Below, piece after piece: positions 7,576-16,494 of a stretch of 64,000 nucleotides of DNA. Under the pieces are notes generated by a model. The model was not told the origin of the DNA. It worked only from the letters and a program-made list of their open reading frames with translations, and searched no databases. A program made the position numbers and the translations under genes. Positions within the stretch are counted from its first letter, which is position 1. Every line of letters begins with the position of its first letter. Origin of the DNA: Micromonospora echinospora (GTDB lineage: Bacteria; Actinomycetota; Actinomycetes; Mycobacteriales; Micromonosporaceae); assembly GCF_014203425.1 (NCBI RefSeq), contig NZ_JACHJC010000001.1, positions 6,961,501-7,025,500 on the forward strand, written 5' to 3'.

Positions 7576-9069
7576 TCAGGGGGTGGGGGCGGGCTCGGGG
7601 GTGTCCGAGTGCTCGCGCCGGGCGAGCCGGTTCTTGCGGTGGCCGTACCCGAAGTAGATGACCGCGCCGAGCAGCATCCACGCGAGGAACCGCAGCCAGG
7701 TCTCCACCGACAGGTTCAGGCTCAGGTAGAGGCACGCCACGGCGGTGACGATCGGCAGCACCGGCGAGAACGGCACCTTGAACGGCCGCTCCAGGTCGGG
7801 GCGGCGCCTGCGCAGGATCGGCACCGCGATCGCGACCAGCGTGAACGCGCAGAGCGCGCCGATGCTGACCAGGTCGGCGAGCGCGGACAGCGGCAGGAAA
7901 CCGGCGAGCAGCGCCACCGCGACGGTCATGATCCCGGCGATCCGGTACGGGGTGCCCCAGCGCGGATGCACCTTGGCGATGGCGGGCGGGATGAGCCCGT
8001 CCCGGGCGATGGCGAAGCCGATCCGGCCCATGGCGACCAGGTCGACCAGGATCACGCTGGTGAGCCCGGCGACGGCGGCGATGGAGACGAGCACCGCGGC
8101 CCAGCCGGCGCCGACCGCCCGGAACGCGGACGCGATCGGCGCGCCCTCGTCGATCTCGGTGTACTTGACCATGCCGACCACGACGAGCGAGACGCCGATG
8201 TAGAGCACGGTGGAGATGACGAGCGTGCCGAGCAGGCCCAGCGGCAGGTCCCGCTTGGGCTTGCGGGTCTCCTCACCCAGGTTCGCCACGGCCTCGAACC
8301 CGGTGTACGCGAAGAACACCACGGCGGCGGCGGTGAGCACCCCGACGAAGCCGAAGACGGAGGGCTCCAGCCCGAAGATGGCCTGGGTGACCGGTTGCTT
8401 GATGCCGTCGTCCCCGGCCCCGGCCGGCTCGGCGGACGGGATGAACGGGCTGAGGTTGGCCGCCTTGACGAAGAACAGCCCGGCGATGATGACGAAGGCG
8501 CAGATCGCCACCTTGACCAGCACCAGCACGTTGGTGACCCGGGCGGACTCGCGGATGCCGACGACGGCGACCACGCCGAGCACCAGCACGATGCCGATCG
8601 CGCCGAGGTTGACGACGCTGCCCTCCTCGGCGAACCAGGCGCTGGGCAGACCGAACAGGTCGGCGAGGTAGCCGGACCAGCCGCGGGCCACCACCGCCGC
8701 GCCGAGCGCGAACTCCAGCAGCAGGTCCCAGCCGATGATCCAGGCGACGATCTCGCCCATCGTCGCGTACGCGTAGGTGTAGGCGCTGCCGGCGGTCGGC
8801 ACGCTGCTGGCCAGTTCGGCGTAGCAGAGCGCGGCGAGCAGCGCGACCAGGCCGGCGATGCCGAACGAGATCACCACGCCTGGCCCGGCGCTGTTGCGCG
8901 CCTCAACACCGGTGAGCGTGAAGATGCCGGTGCCGATCACGATGCCGATGCCGAAGCCCATCAGGTCGACCGCGCCGAGCCGGCGCCGCAGTCCCGGTTT
9001 GCCGTCCTCGCCGTCGGCGTCGCCCTGGGCGAGCACGTCCGCGATCGGCTTGGTACGCAGGACCGACAT
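7576..9069 (-). CDS. APC-family amino acid permease
   Basis: A 497-residue polytopic membrane protein with about 12 helices. The first helix region (MGFGIGIVIGTGIFTLTG) carries the APC glycine-rich substrate-binding motif, and FFAYTGFEAVANLGEETRKPKRDLPLG in mid-protein is the signature of the cationic amino acid transporter/YfnA branch. A GGGAGG ribosome binding site precedes ATG 9069. The substrate is unknown; basic or branched amino acids are typical of this branch. It is monocistronic and convergent with the GH43 gene. Confidence 0.9.
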   Translation of the reverse strand: MSVLRTKPIADVLAQGDADGEDGKPGLRRRLGAVDLMGFGIGIVIGTGIFTLTGVEARNSAGPGVVISFGIAGLVALLAALCYAELASSVPTAGSAYTYAYATMGEIVAWIIGWDLLLEFALGAAVVARGWSGYLADLFGLPSAWFAEEGSVVNLGAIGIVLVLGVVAVVGIRESARVTNVLVLVKVAICAFVIIAGLFFVKAANLSPFIPSAEPAGAGDDGIKQPVTQAIFGLEPSVFGFVGVLTAAAVVFFAYTGFEAVANLGEETRKPKRDLPLGLLGTLVISTVLYIGVSLVVVGMVKYTEIDEGAPIASAFRAVGAGWAAVLVSIAAVAGLTSVILVDLVAMGRIGFAIARDGLIPPAIAKVHPRWGTPYRIAGIMTVAVALLAGFLPLSALADLVSIGALCAFTLVAIAVPILRRRRPDLERPFKVPFSPVLPIVTAVACLYLSLNLSVETWLRFLAWMLLGAVIYFGYGHRKNRLARREHSDTPEPAPTP

Positions 9070-9340
9070 CTGATCACCTCCCCCACCGCGTGGCCGCCAC
9101 GGTGGCGGTCTGACGCCGGCTAGCTACCCAGCCGTTTTCCGCTCCAATCCCGCACCGCAGGTATCGGAATCGTCACGATCCGGCCGAGTCGGACTGCCCG
9201 GGACATCGATCACCGGTCAAGGTCTTGCGCCGGGCACGGATAGATGAAAGTTTCCTACCGGAGGCATGGACAGTGCGGCGAATCTTGCCGCACACCCGCC
9301 GCCGATCGTCCCCCCGGACCCGACGAAGGGACCGCACCGC

Positions 9341-11005
9341 ATGAAGGCAACTCGGCTCGGAGCAGCCGCGCTGGCCGCGGCGCTGCTCAGCGCGCTGGTC
9401 GCCGGCACGCCGGCGCAGGCCGCACCCGACGACACCAGCACCGCCACTTCCCCCTCCACCGACTGCGTCACCGACCCGGCCACCCCCAAGCGCCAGTTCC
9501 GGGCCATGTGGATCGCTTCGGTGACGAACATCGACTGGCCCACCAAGGACTCCTGGACCGCACCGGACCAGGTGGCCAAGCAGAAGGCCGAATACCTGGC
9601 CTGGCTCGACCTGGCCCAGAAGCTCAACCACAACGCCGTCGTGGTCCAGGTCCGCCCGACCGCCGACGCGTTCTGGCCCTCGCCGCACGAGCCGTGGTCG
9701 GAGTACCTGACCGGCGTACGCGGCAAGAACCCCGGCTGGGACCCGCTGGCCTTCCTGGTCGGCGAGTCACACAAGCGCAACCTGGAGTTCCACGCCTGGT
9801 TCAACCCGTACCGCGTCTCCATGCCCGCGCCCGGCGGCGCCGGCGCCGACCTGTCGCAACTGGCCCCGGACAGCCCGGCCCGCCAGCACCCCGACTGGGT
9901 CTTCGCCTACCCGCCCGCCGGGGTCGCCGGCAGCCGGCTCTACTACAACCCCGGCGTCCCCGAGGTCCGCGAGTTCGTCCAGACCGCGATGATGGACGCG
10001 GTCAAGCGGTACGACATCGACGGCGTGCACTTCGACGACTACTTCTACCCGTACCCGAGCGGCACCCACCAGGTGCCCGACGACGCCACGTTCGCGGCGT
10101 ACAACAGGGGCTTCACCGACAAGGCCGACTGGCGGCGGGACAACATCAACCTGCTGATCCAGGAGATGAACGCCAAGATCAAGGCAGTGAAGCCGTATGT
10201 GAAGTTCGGCGTCAGCCCGTTCGGCATCTGGCGCAACGCGTCTGCCGACCCGAACGGCTCGGACACCACCGGCTCGCAGTCGTACGACATCATCTCCGCC
10301 GACTCCCGCAAGTGGGTCAAGGAGGAGTGGATCGACTACATCGTGCCGCAGCTCTACTGGTACATCGGCCAGTACCCGGCTGCCGACTACGCCCGGCTGG
10401 TGCCGTGGTGGGCCGAGCAGGTACGCGGCACGCGGGTCCAGCTCTACATCGGCCAGGCCGACTACAAGAGCGGTGACCCGGCGTACGGGTCGTTCTGGAT
10501 GAACCCGCAGGAGCTGTCGAACCACCTGACGCTCAACCGGTCGTACCCGGAGGTGCTCGGCAACGTGCACTTCTCCGCGGTGCAGGTCCGGGCTGACCGG
10601 CTCGGCGCCACCGACATCTACGCGGCCGAGCACTACTCCCGCCCGGCGCTGGTGCCCACCATGACGCACCTGCCGCGCAAGCCGCTGCTGTTCCCGGTGG
10701 TCACCAAGGCCCAGCGGGAGGCGGACGGGGTACGCCTGAGCTGGCGGCAGCCGGCCGACGGCAAGGGCCCGCTCGGCACCGCCGCGTCGTACGCGATCTA
10801 CCGGTTCGACGGGCACGGCCTGGCCGGGCGCTGCGACTTCGCGGACGCCTCCAACCTGGTCGGCACCGTGCGGGCCACCGACGGCCCGGTGCAGTCCTGG
10901 GTGGACACCACGGCGGCCGACGGCGCCCGGTACACCTACTACGTGACAGCGCTGGACCGGCTGGCGAACGAGAGCCCGGCGAGCCCGCCGCGCTTCGTAC
11001 GCTGA
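9341..11005 (+). CDS. secreted GH10-like glycoside hydrolase with FN3-like tail
   Basis: A 554-residue exported protein. A Sec signal ending near AGTPAQA is followed by the GHL10/YngK-type TIM barrel, recognised from RAMWIASVTNIDWPTKD, FHAWFNPYRVSM, GVHFDDYFYPYP and DYIVPQLYWYIGQYPAADY. The last ~100 residues resemble a fibronectin type III module. ATG 9341 with GAAGGG ten bases upstream is preferred over the in-frame ATG 9266. Relatives are thought to act on cell-wall or extracellular polysaccharides; the substrate here is not known. Confidence 0.88.
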   Translation: MKATRLGAAALAAALLSALVAGTPAQAAPDDTSTATSPSTDCVTDPATPKRQFRAMWIASVTNIDWPTKDSWTAPDQVAKQKAEYLAWLDLAQKLNHNAVVVQVRPTADAFWPSPHEPWSEYLTGVRGKNPGWDPLAFLVGESHKRNLEFHAWFNPYRVSMPAPGGAGADLSQLAPDSPARQHPDWVFAYPPAGVAGSRLYYNPGVPEVREFVQTAMMDAVKRYDIDGVHFDDYFYPYPSGTHQVPDDATFAAYNRGFTDKADWRRDNINLLIQEMNAKIKAVKPYVKFGVSPFGIWRNASADPNGSDTTGSQSYDIISADSRKWVKEEWIDYIVPQLYWYIGQYPAADYARLVPWWAEQVRGTRVQLYIGQADYKSGDPAYGSFWMNPQELSNHLTLNRSYPEVLGNVHFSAVQVRADRLGATDIYAAEHYSRPALVPTMTHLPRKPLLFPVVTKAQREADGVRLSWRQPADGKGPLGTAASYAIYRFDGHGLAGRCDFADASNLVGTVRATDGPVQSWVDTTAADGARYTYYVTALDRLANESPASPPRFVR

Positions 11006-11013
11006 TTCACCCC

Positions 11014-11051
11014 GAATGCCCCCGGGCCGCCTCGCCGACCCGGGGGCATTC
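11014..11051 (+). terminator. stem-loop terminator after the GH10-like gene
   Basis: GAATGCCCCCGGG at 11014-11026 pairs perfectly with 11039-11051 across a 12-nt loop and is followed by GTCTGTTTG. It begins nine bases after the stop codon. Confidence 0.75.
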
Positions 11052-11165
11052 GTCTGTTTGAGCGGATGTCAGCGAGCGGTCACCCGCAGCGTCGCCCCAG
11101 CTCACCCGCTTGATCGACACTTGTCGACATCCGGAGATCCCGGCCACCACCCCGCGGAGGTTCCC

Positions 11166-11708
11166 GTGTCCCGTCGCCTCGCCACCACTCTCGCCGCCGG
11201 AGCACTCGCCCTGCTCACACTGCTCGGCCTGGCCACACCGGCCGCCGCCGCGGTGAGCACCCAGCAGAAGCTGTCCGTCCTGACCAGTTGGACGCAGACC
11301 AGCGCGTCCAGCTACAACGCCTGGAACAGCGCCCGGCAGAACCGGTCGCCCTGGACCGAGTACGGCTTCGACTGGTCCACCGACTACTGCTCGTCCAGCC
11401 CGGACAACCCGATCGGCTTCAACTTCAAGCTCTCCTGCTACCGGCACGACTTCGGCTACCGCAACCACAAGGCGATGGGCGTCTTCTCCGCCAGCAAGTC
11501 CCGGCTGGACAACGCCTTCTACGCCGACCTGAAGCGGGTCTGCGCCACGTACAACGCGGTGGTCCGGCCCGCCTGCTACAGCCTCGCCTGGACGTACTAC
11601 CAGGCAGTGAGCGTCTTCGGTTCGGTCGCCGCCGTGTCCCAGGCCGACCTCGACCGCGCCGCCCGGATGAAGGCCGACGCCGAACGCCGCGCCGCCGCGC
11701 GCGCCTGA
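11166..11708 (+). CDS. secreted prokaryotic phospholipase A2
   Basis: A 180-residue secreted protein: a Sec signal ending ATPAAAA, then a short prokaryotic phospholipase A2 domain. The catalytic His-Asp pair lies in SCYRHDFGYRNH, with a Ca-loop-like region FDWSTDYCSSSPDNPIGF and four cysteines that could form two disulfides, as in the Streptomyces enzyme. GTG 11166 follows a GGAGG ribosome binding site. It would hydrolyse the sn-2 ester of glycerophospholipids outside the cell. Confidence 0.92.
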   Translation: MSRRLATTLAAGALALLTLLGLATPAAAAVSTQQKLSVLTSWTQTSASSYNAWNSARQNRSPWTEYGFDWSTDYCSSSPDNPIGFNFKLSCYRHDFGYRNHKAMGVFSASKSRLDNAFYADLKRVCATYNAVVRPACYSLAWTYYQAVSVFGSVAAVSQADLDRAARMKADAERRAAARA

Positions 11709-11716
11709 CGCACCAC

Positions 11717-11748
11717 GCGGGGAGTCCGCCGCACGGCGGGCTCCCCGC
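11717..11748. terminator. terminator after phospholipase A2
   Basis: A near-perfect GC-rich inverted repeat, GCGGGGAGTCCGCCG against CGGCGGGCTCCCCGC, begins eight bases after the phospholipase stop and before the convergent regulator gene. Confidence 0.7.
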
Positions 11749-11768
11749 CATGTGGCGGGCTCGCCCCC

Positions 11769-14582
11769 TCAGCCCGCCGTGCTGCGTGGCTGGAACGCCG
11801 GCCAGGAGCCCTGCGCGGTGAAGCCGAACCGGGGTGAGTCGGCTGCCAGGTCCGGGTGCTCGACGTGCAGCGCCAGCGCCGCCACCTCGTCCAGCCGCAG
11901 TCCCGCCCCGGCGCCGTACGCGGCGTCGAACGCCTCGTCGCCGAGAACCCGGCGCAACTCCGCCTGCCGGGCCGCCCAGTACGGGCCGTATATCCCCGGC
12001 GTGGCCCGCAGGTTCGACCGGGTGGCCTGCGCCGCGCCGAACAGCCGGGCCGCGGCGAGCGCGTCCCCGGCCAGCGCGCAGCGCACCGCTATCGCGTTTA
12101 TCGTGTCGCAGGCCCGGCCCAGGTAGCCGTGGCTCATCCGCGACCGCAACGCCACCAGCAGGTGCTCGTGCGCCGCGACCAGGTCACCCCGGGCCAGCGC
12201 CACCATCCCGAGCAGCATGTCCACCGAACGGCCGCCCCGCTCCGCCGGCCGGGACGCCTCGACCGGGCGGGCCCCGGCGAGCACGTCGGCCGCCTCGTCC
12301 AGCGCGCCCCGGCGCCAGAGCAGCTCGGCCAGGTTGTAGACGGCGAGCAGCGCGTCCCCCACCACGTCCTGCGCGTACGCCCAGTCGATCACCTCACGGC
12401 AGATCCGCTCCGCCTCGGCGAACTGGCCCATGTCGACAAGCGGCGCCGCGCGCCCGGCCAGCACCCGGGCCAGCAGACCCCGGTCGCCGGACTGCCGGGC
12501 GGCCGCCTCGGCCCGCTGCGAGTACCGCAGCTCCTCGCCGAACTCGCCGTCCGCCCCCGCGTGCAGCGAATGCATGTGGTACGCGGCGGCCAGCTCGGCC
12601 TCCGGCATCACCTCGCCGGTCTCGGCGAGCCGGCCGTAGAGCCGGAACAGCCATAGCCGCCCCTCCCGGGCCAGCCCGCGCTCCCGCCACCACTGGTCCA
12701 GGTCGCCGGCCAGGCGCAATCCCGCCCGGGCGCTGCCGCCGGTGGCGCACCAGCGCAGCGCGGCCCGCAACTCGCCGGCCAGCGGGTCCAGCGCGTACAG
12801 GGAGAGCGTCACCGGACGGCCGTCCGGCCCGAGGCATGCCCGGTCCAGCGCATGCCGGCACCAGTCCACGTGCCGGTCCCGGGCGCTCTGCTCCTCGCCC
12901 GCCTCGACCAGCCGCCGGGCCGCGTACGCCCGGATCGGGTCGAGCATCCGGTACGTGCTGCCCGAGGCGTGCGGCTCGGCCAGCACCATCGACTTGTCCA
13001 CGAGCACCGAGAGCGGATCGAGCGGGTCCTCGCCGAGCAGCCACTGCACGGTGGGCAGGTCCACCGGTCCGGCGAACACCGCCATCCAGCGCAGCAGCCG
13101 GGCCGAACGCGCGCCGAGCGTCCGGTACGACCAGGTGACGGTGGCCTGGATGGTCAGGTGCCGCTCGCTGGCCGAGCGCTGCACCGCGCGGGTCGCCGGC
13201 GTGGGCGGGGCGGCGCCGGTCGCCGCAGCCACCAGGTCCACCGTGTCCTGCTGGTTGCCGCTCCAGCCCGCCTCCACCGGCGGCGGCTCCGCCGTCTCCC
13301 GTCCCGCGTCGAGCGTGCCCAGCATGTCGTCCAGCCGCTCCGCCAGCTGCCCGGCGGAGAGCACCCGCAGCCGGGCGGCGGCCAGCTCTATGGCCAGCGG
13401 CAGCCCGTCCAGACGGCGCACCACCCGGTGCAGGTCGGCCTGCTCGGCCGCCTCCGGCGCCCGCCCGCCCCGGGCCACGGCCGTGCGGTCCAGCAGCAGC
13501 GCAACGGCGTCGCTGCCGCCGTCGGGACCCTCGTCCACCGACAGCGGCGGGATCCGCCACACCACCTCACCGGGTACGCCGAACGACTCCCGGCTGGTCG
13601 CCAGCACCCGTACCCCCCGGCCCCCGGCCAGCAGCCGGCTGATCACCTCGGCCGACGCGGCGGTCTGGGCGTCGCAGGTGTCCAGCAGCACGAGCATCCG
13701 GCGCGGCGCCGCGTACTCGACGAGGGTGTCGAGCATCGGCCGGCCGGGCTCCGGGCGGAGGCCGAGCACGGCGGCGATCTCGAACGCCACGAGCCCCGGG
13801 TCGGTCACCGCGGCGATGTCGACGAACCAGACCCCGTCCGGGTAGTCCTCGACGATCCCGGAGGCCAGCTCCACGGCCAGCCGGGTCTTGCCGGCGCCGC
13901 CCGCGCCGAGCACCGTCACCAGGCGGTACGCCTCGACCAGCCGGCCCAGCTCGGCGCGCTCGGCCTGCCGGCCGACGAACGAGGTGACCTGGGTGGGCAG
14001 GTTGTGGGCCGTCGCGTCGGCGGTACGCGGACGCGGGAAGCGCCGCTCCAGCCCGGGCGCGACGAGCTGGAACAGCCGCTCCCGGTCGTCGAAGCCGCGC
14101 AGCCGGTGCAGGCCGAGGTCCAGCAGGGACACACCGTCCGGCAGCGGCTCGGCGTGCCGGGCGGTGGCGGCCGAGCAGAGCACCTGCCCGCCGTGCGCGG
14201 CGGCGGCCACCCGGGCGGCCCGGTGCACCTCGGGGCTGGCGTACTCGCCGTCGCGGGGTTCGGCGTAGCCGGTGTGCAGACCCATCCGGACCCGGGGCGT
14301 GGCGTCCGGGTTGGGCCACTCGTGGCCGGCGAGCGCGCGTTGCGCGGTCAGGCAGGCGTGGACCGCGGCGGCGGCGTCCGGGAACACCAGGAAGAACGAG
14401 TCGCCCTCGGTCAGCAGCTCCGCCCCGTCGGTGCCGGCGAGGGTGTCGCGCAGCAGCCGGCGATGCTCGTGCAGCACCGGCCGGTAGACCGGACCGAGCA
14501 TCCGGGCCAGCCGGGTCGAACCTTCGATGTCGGTGAACACGAAGGTCACCCACCCGCTGGGGAGGTGGTGTCCTGGCGACAT
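11769..14582 (-). CDS. adenylate cyclase-domain / NTPase / TPR regulator
   Basis: A 937-residue cytoplasmic signalling protein. Residues ~10-175 form a class III nucleotidyl cyclase domain with the two metal-binding aspartates in FTDIEGS and EGDSFFLVF. A STAND-type NTPase follows, with P-loop LGAGGAGKTR near residue 230 and a Walker B-like LVLLDTC. The C-terminal third is TPR-like. The catalytic segment reads SPEVHRAARV where active cyclases usually have an Asn two residues before the Arg, so activity is uncertain. GGAGG precedes ATG 14582. No DNA-binding domain is visible, unlike the AfsR/LuxR relatives. Target unknown. Confidence 0.85.
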   Translation of the reverse strand: MSPGHHLPSGWVTFVFTDIEGSTRLARMLGPVYRPVLHEHRRLLRDTLAGTDGAELLTEGDSFFLVFPDAAAAVHACLTAQRALAGHEWPNPDATPRVRMGLHTGYAEPRDGEYASPEVHRAARVAAAAHGGQVLCSAATARHAEPLPDGVSLLDLGLHRLRGFDDRERLFQLVAPGLERRFPRPRTADATAHNLPTQVTSFVGRQAERAELGRLVEAYRLVTVLGAGGAGKTRLAVELASGIVEDYPDGVWFVDIAAVTDPGLVAFEIAAVLGLRPEPGRPMLDTLVEYAAPRRMLVLLDTCDAQTAASAEVISRLLAGGRGVRVLATSRESFGVPGEVVWRIPPLSVDEGPDGGSDAVALLLDRTAVARGGRAPEAAEQADLHRVVRRLDGLPLAIELAAARLRVLSAGQLAERLDDMLGTLDAGRETAEPPPVEAGWSGNQQDTVDLVAAATGAAPPTPATRAVQRSASERHLTIQATVTWSYRTLGARSARLLRWMAVFAGPVDLPTVQWLLGEDPLDPLSVLVDKSMVLAEPHASGSTYRMLDPIRAYAARRLVEAGEEQSARDRHVDWCRHALDRACLGPDGRPVTLSLYALDPLAGELRAALRWCATGGSARAGLRLAGDLDQWWRERGLAREGRLWLFRLYGRLAETGEVMPEAELAAAYHMHSLHAGADGEFGEELRYSQRAEAAARQSGDRGLLARVLAGRAAPLVDMGQFAEAERICREVIDWAYAQDVVGDALLAVYNLAELLWRRGALDEAADVLAGARPVEASRPAERGGRSVDMLLGMVALARGDLVAAHEHLLVALRSRMSHGYLGRACDTINAIAVRCALAGDALAAARLFGAAQATRSNLRATPGIYGPYWAARQAELRRVLGDEAFDAAYGAGAGLRLDEVAALALHVEHPDLAADSPRFGFTAQGSWPAFQPRSTAG

Positions 14583-14737
14583 ACGTCGAACCTCCGCCCG
14601 CTGACGTCGGGTCCATGCTGCCCTATGATCGCGCCGTCACGCATCGTGAGAACGGTTGGGCGGATTCCGACCCAAGGTGCCAAAAGATCACACGGGCGGC
14701 AAGGGGCCGTTCGACCCGCGGGACGAGCGGCGGAAAC

Positions 14738-14953
14738 TCAGCAGCCGCAAGACCCGCCGCAGCAACCTCCACCGCTGGGAATCCCACCAGTCGGGCCGGA
14801 GCCACCACGCCCCGTGACGGCGACAGCGGAGAGCAGCTTCACCGTGTCGGCGTGGCCCTGCGGGCAGGTGGCCGGCTCGGCGGCCTCGGCCATCGGGCGG
14901 TTGACCTCGAAGGTGTCGCCGCAGGCGCGGCAACGGAACTCGTACCGGGGCAT
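14738..14953 (-). CDS. FmdB-family zinc ribbon protein
   Basis: A 71-residue protein with the FmdB zinc ribbon. It begins MPRYEFRCRACGDTFEVNRPM, with the first CxxC at residues 8-11, and a CPQGH motif follows. The C-terminal tail is Gly/Cys-rich (GGGCCGGSCGC). The function is unknown; relatives are proposed regulators. No ribosome binding site is present, and a TAGGCT box ends six bases before ATG, suggesting leaderless transcription. It diverges from the lytic transglycosylase. Confidence 0.85.
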   Translation of the reverse strand: MPRYEFRCRACGDTFEVNRPMAEAAEPATCPQGHADTVKLLSAVAVTGRGGSGPTGGIPSGGGCCGGSCGC

Positions 14954-14959
14954 GACATC

Positions 14960-15002
14960 AGCCTACGGCGGGCCTGACGCCGTCACACGGATGGGTGATA
15001 CT
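14960..15002. promoter_or_regulatory. divergent leaderless promoter pair
   Basis: On the minus strand TAGGCT (14965-14960) ends six bases before ATG 14953. On the plus strand GATACT (14997-15002) ends six bases before GTG 15009, with CTGACG upstream as a weak -35. Both genes lack a ribosome binding site, so both transcripts probably begin at the start codon. Confidence 0.6.
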
Positions 15003-15008
15003 CGACGG

Positions 15009-16424
15009 GTGGTGGACGGCGAACGGCGAGCGACGGCCCGGCCCCTGCGACCCGCAGCGCCGCCCGACGGCGACGCCCGGCCCGTCCCGCGACCCCGCCG
15101 CGATCCCCTCCCCCCGGAGCGCCCCGCCGACCCGCCCCGCGACCCGGACGCCAAGGCCGGCGCGCCGAGCACGGACGCGAGCGCGAAGCCGGACGCGAGC
15201 ACAAAGCCCGACGCGAGCGCGAAGCCCGCAGTCGGCACGGACGCGAAGCCGGACGCAGACGCGAAGCCCGGAGCCGACGCGGGTGCGAAGCCGGACGCAG
15301 GCTCAGGCGCAGACGCCGAGCCCGACGCGGGCGCCAAGCCGCAGCCCGGGCAGGACGCGAAGCCGGAGCGCGCGCCGGATGCCGGAGCCGACACGGACAT
15401 CAAGCCTGACGCGGATGCCCCGTCCGGCGAGAAAGCGGAGCCGAAGGCGAAGGACGAGGCGGCGGACGCAGACGCGCAGCCGGCCGGCGGGCGGCGTCGG
15501 CGCGTACCGTTCGCGCACGCCGTCCGCACGCGGCCGCGGCAGCTCGCCGTCGGCGCGGCCCACGCCACCCGCGCCTGGTCCCGCCGCCCCGCAGGGCGCA
15601 CCGCGCTGCCGGCGCTGTTCCTGCTCGCCCTGGTCGGCGTCGCCACCACGGCCGGCGCGGTGATCGTGCCGGCCGCTGTCGGCAGGCAGGCGTCGGTCGA
15701 CGAGGCTCTGCCGGAACCGAGCGTGGCGCGGACCGCCGCGCCCGCCGCGACGCCCCTGTTTCCGGACCCGTCCGGGCTGCCCGGCACCGCCGCGCCGACG
15801 GGAACGCCGCTGCCCGGCGGCGCGACCGTCGCACCGCCCACCGGCCGCCCCGCCGACGCGCTGGCCGACTGGGCGAGGCGGGTCAGCGCGGTCACCGCCA
15901 TCCCGGTGGTGGCGCTCCAGGCGTACGCGTATGCCGAGCTGGTGCTCGCCCAGACCAACCGTGCCTGCCAGCTGAGCTGGACCACGCTCGCCGCCATCGG
16001 GCACGTCGAGTCCGGGCACGGCTCGGCCAACGGCGCCACGCTCGGGCCCGACGGGCGGGCGCTGCCGGAGATCAAGGGGCAGCCGCTCGACGGGCAGGGC
16101 GGCCGGTCCCGGATCCTCGACACCGACCAGGGGCAGCTCGACGGCGACCGCGTCTACGACCGGGCGCTCGGCCCGATGCAGTTCATCCCGACCACCTGGC
16201 AGGAGATCGGCGCGGACGCGGACAACGACGGCGTGAAGAACCCGCACGACATCGACGACGCGGCGCTGGCCGCCGGCCAGTACCTGTGCAAGGGCGGCCG
16301 GAACATGACCATCCCGGGCGACTGGTGGGGGGCCATCCTCTCCTACAACGATGTGCGCCGCTATGCCCAGGCCGTCTTCGACAAGGCCGACGAGTACGGC
16401 AGGCTCAGCCGCAACGTGAGGTGA
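15009..16424 (+). CDS. membrane-anchored lytic transglycosylase
   Basis: A 471-residue peptidoglycan lytic transglycosylase. The first ~160 residues are disordered and built from imperfect D-A-x-x-K-P units. They are followed by a basic stretch, one membrane helix (ALPALFLLALVGVATTAGAVIV, about 200-221), a Pro/Thr-rich linker and an SLT/MltB-like domain with catalytic Glu334 in AAIGHVESGHG and the GPMQFIPTTWQEIGADADNDG signature. The frame stays open far upstream across two other genes, so the start must lie after 14953. GTG 15009 is chosen because GATACT lies six bases upstream; ATG 14991 and GTG 15012 are alternatives. Confidence 0.87.
   Translation: MVDGERRATARPLRPAAPPDGDARPVPRPRRDPLPPERPADPPRDPDAKAGAPSTDASAKPDASTKPDASAKPAVGTDAKPDADAKPGADAGAKPDAGSGADAEPDAGAKPQPGQDAKPERAPDAGADTDIKPDADAPSGEKAEPKAKDEAADADAQPAGGRRRRVPFAHAVRTRPRQLAVGAAHATRAWSRRPAGRTALPALFLLALVGVATTAGAVIVPAAVGRQASVDEALPEPSVARTAAPAATPLFPDPSGLPGTAAPTGTPLPGGATVAPPTGRPADALADWARRVSAVTAIPVVALQAYAYAELVLAQTNRACQLSWTTLAAIGHVESGHGSANGATLGPDGRALPEIKGQPLDGQGGRSRILDTDQGQLDGDRVYDRALGPMQFIPTTWQEIGADADNDGVKNPHDIDDAALAAGQYLCKGGRNMTIPGDWWGAILSYNDVRRYAQAVFDKADEYGRLSRNVR
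15160..15480 (+). repeat. degenerate tandem repeat encoding D-A-K-P units
   Basis: Within the transglycosylase gene, imperfect 12-24 nt units around GACGCGAAGCC are repeated many times, giving a low-complexity Lys/Asp/Ala/Pro segment on the cytoplasmic side of the membrane helix. Such arrays vary in length by slippage. Confidence 0.75.
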
Positions 16425-16494
16425 CCGCTCGCGTACATTCGCGGACTGAACCCTTCCCCCCAGCAGCGGTTGACGGCAAGCTAGACGGGTGATG

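Noticed and set aside
12852..15008. Upstream extension of the transglycosylase frame giving a 1190-residue protein
   Set aside because: It would run antisense through the whole first half of the cyclase-NTPase gene and through the FmdB gene, and the extra sequence has no domain; high-GC DNA keeps such frames open by chance.
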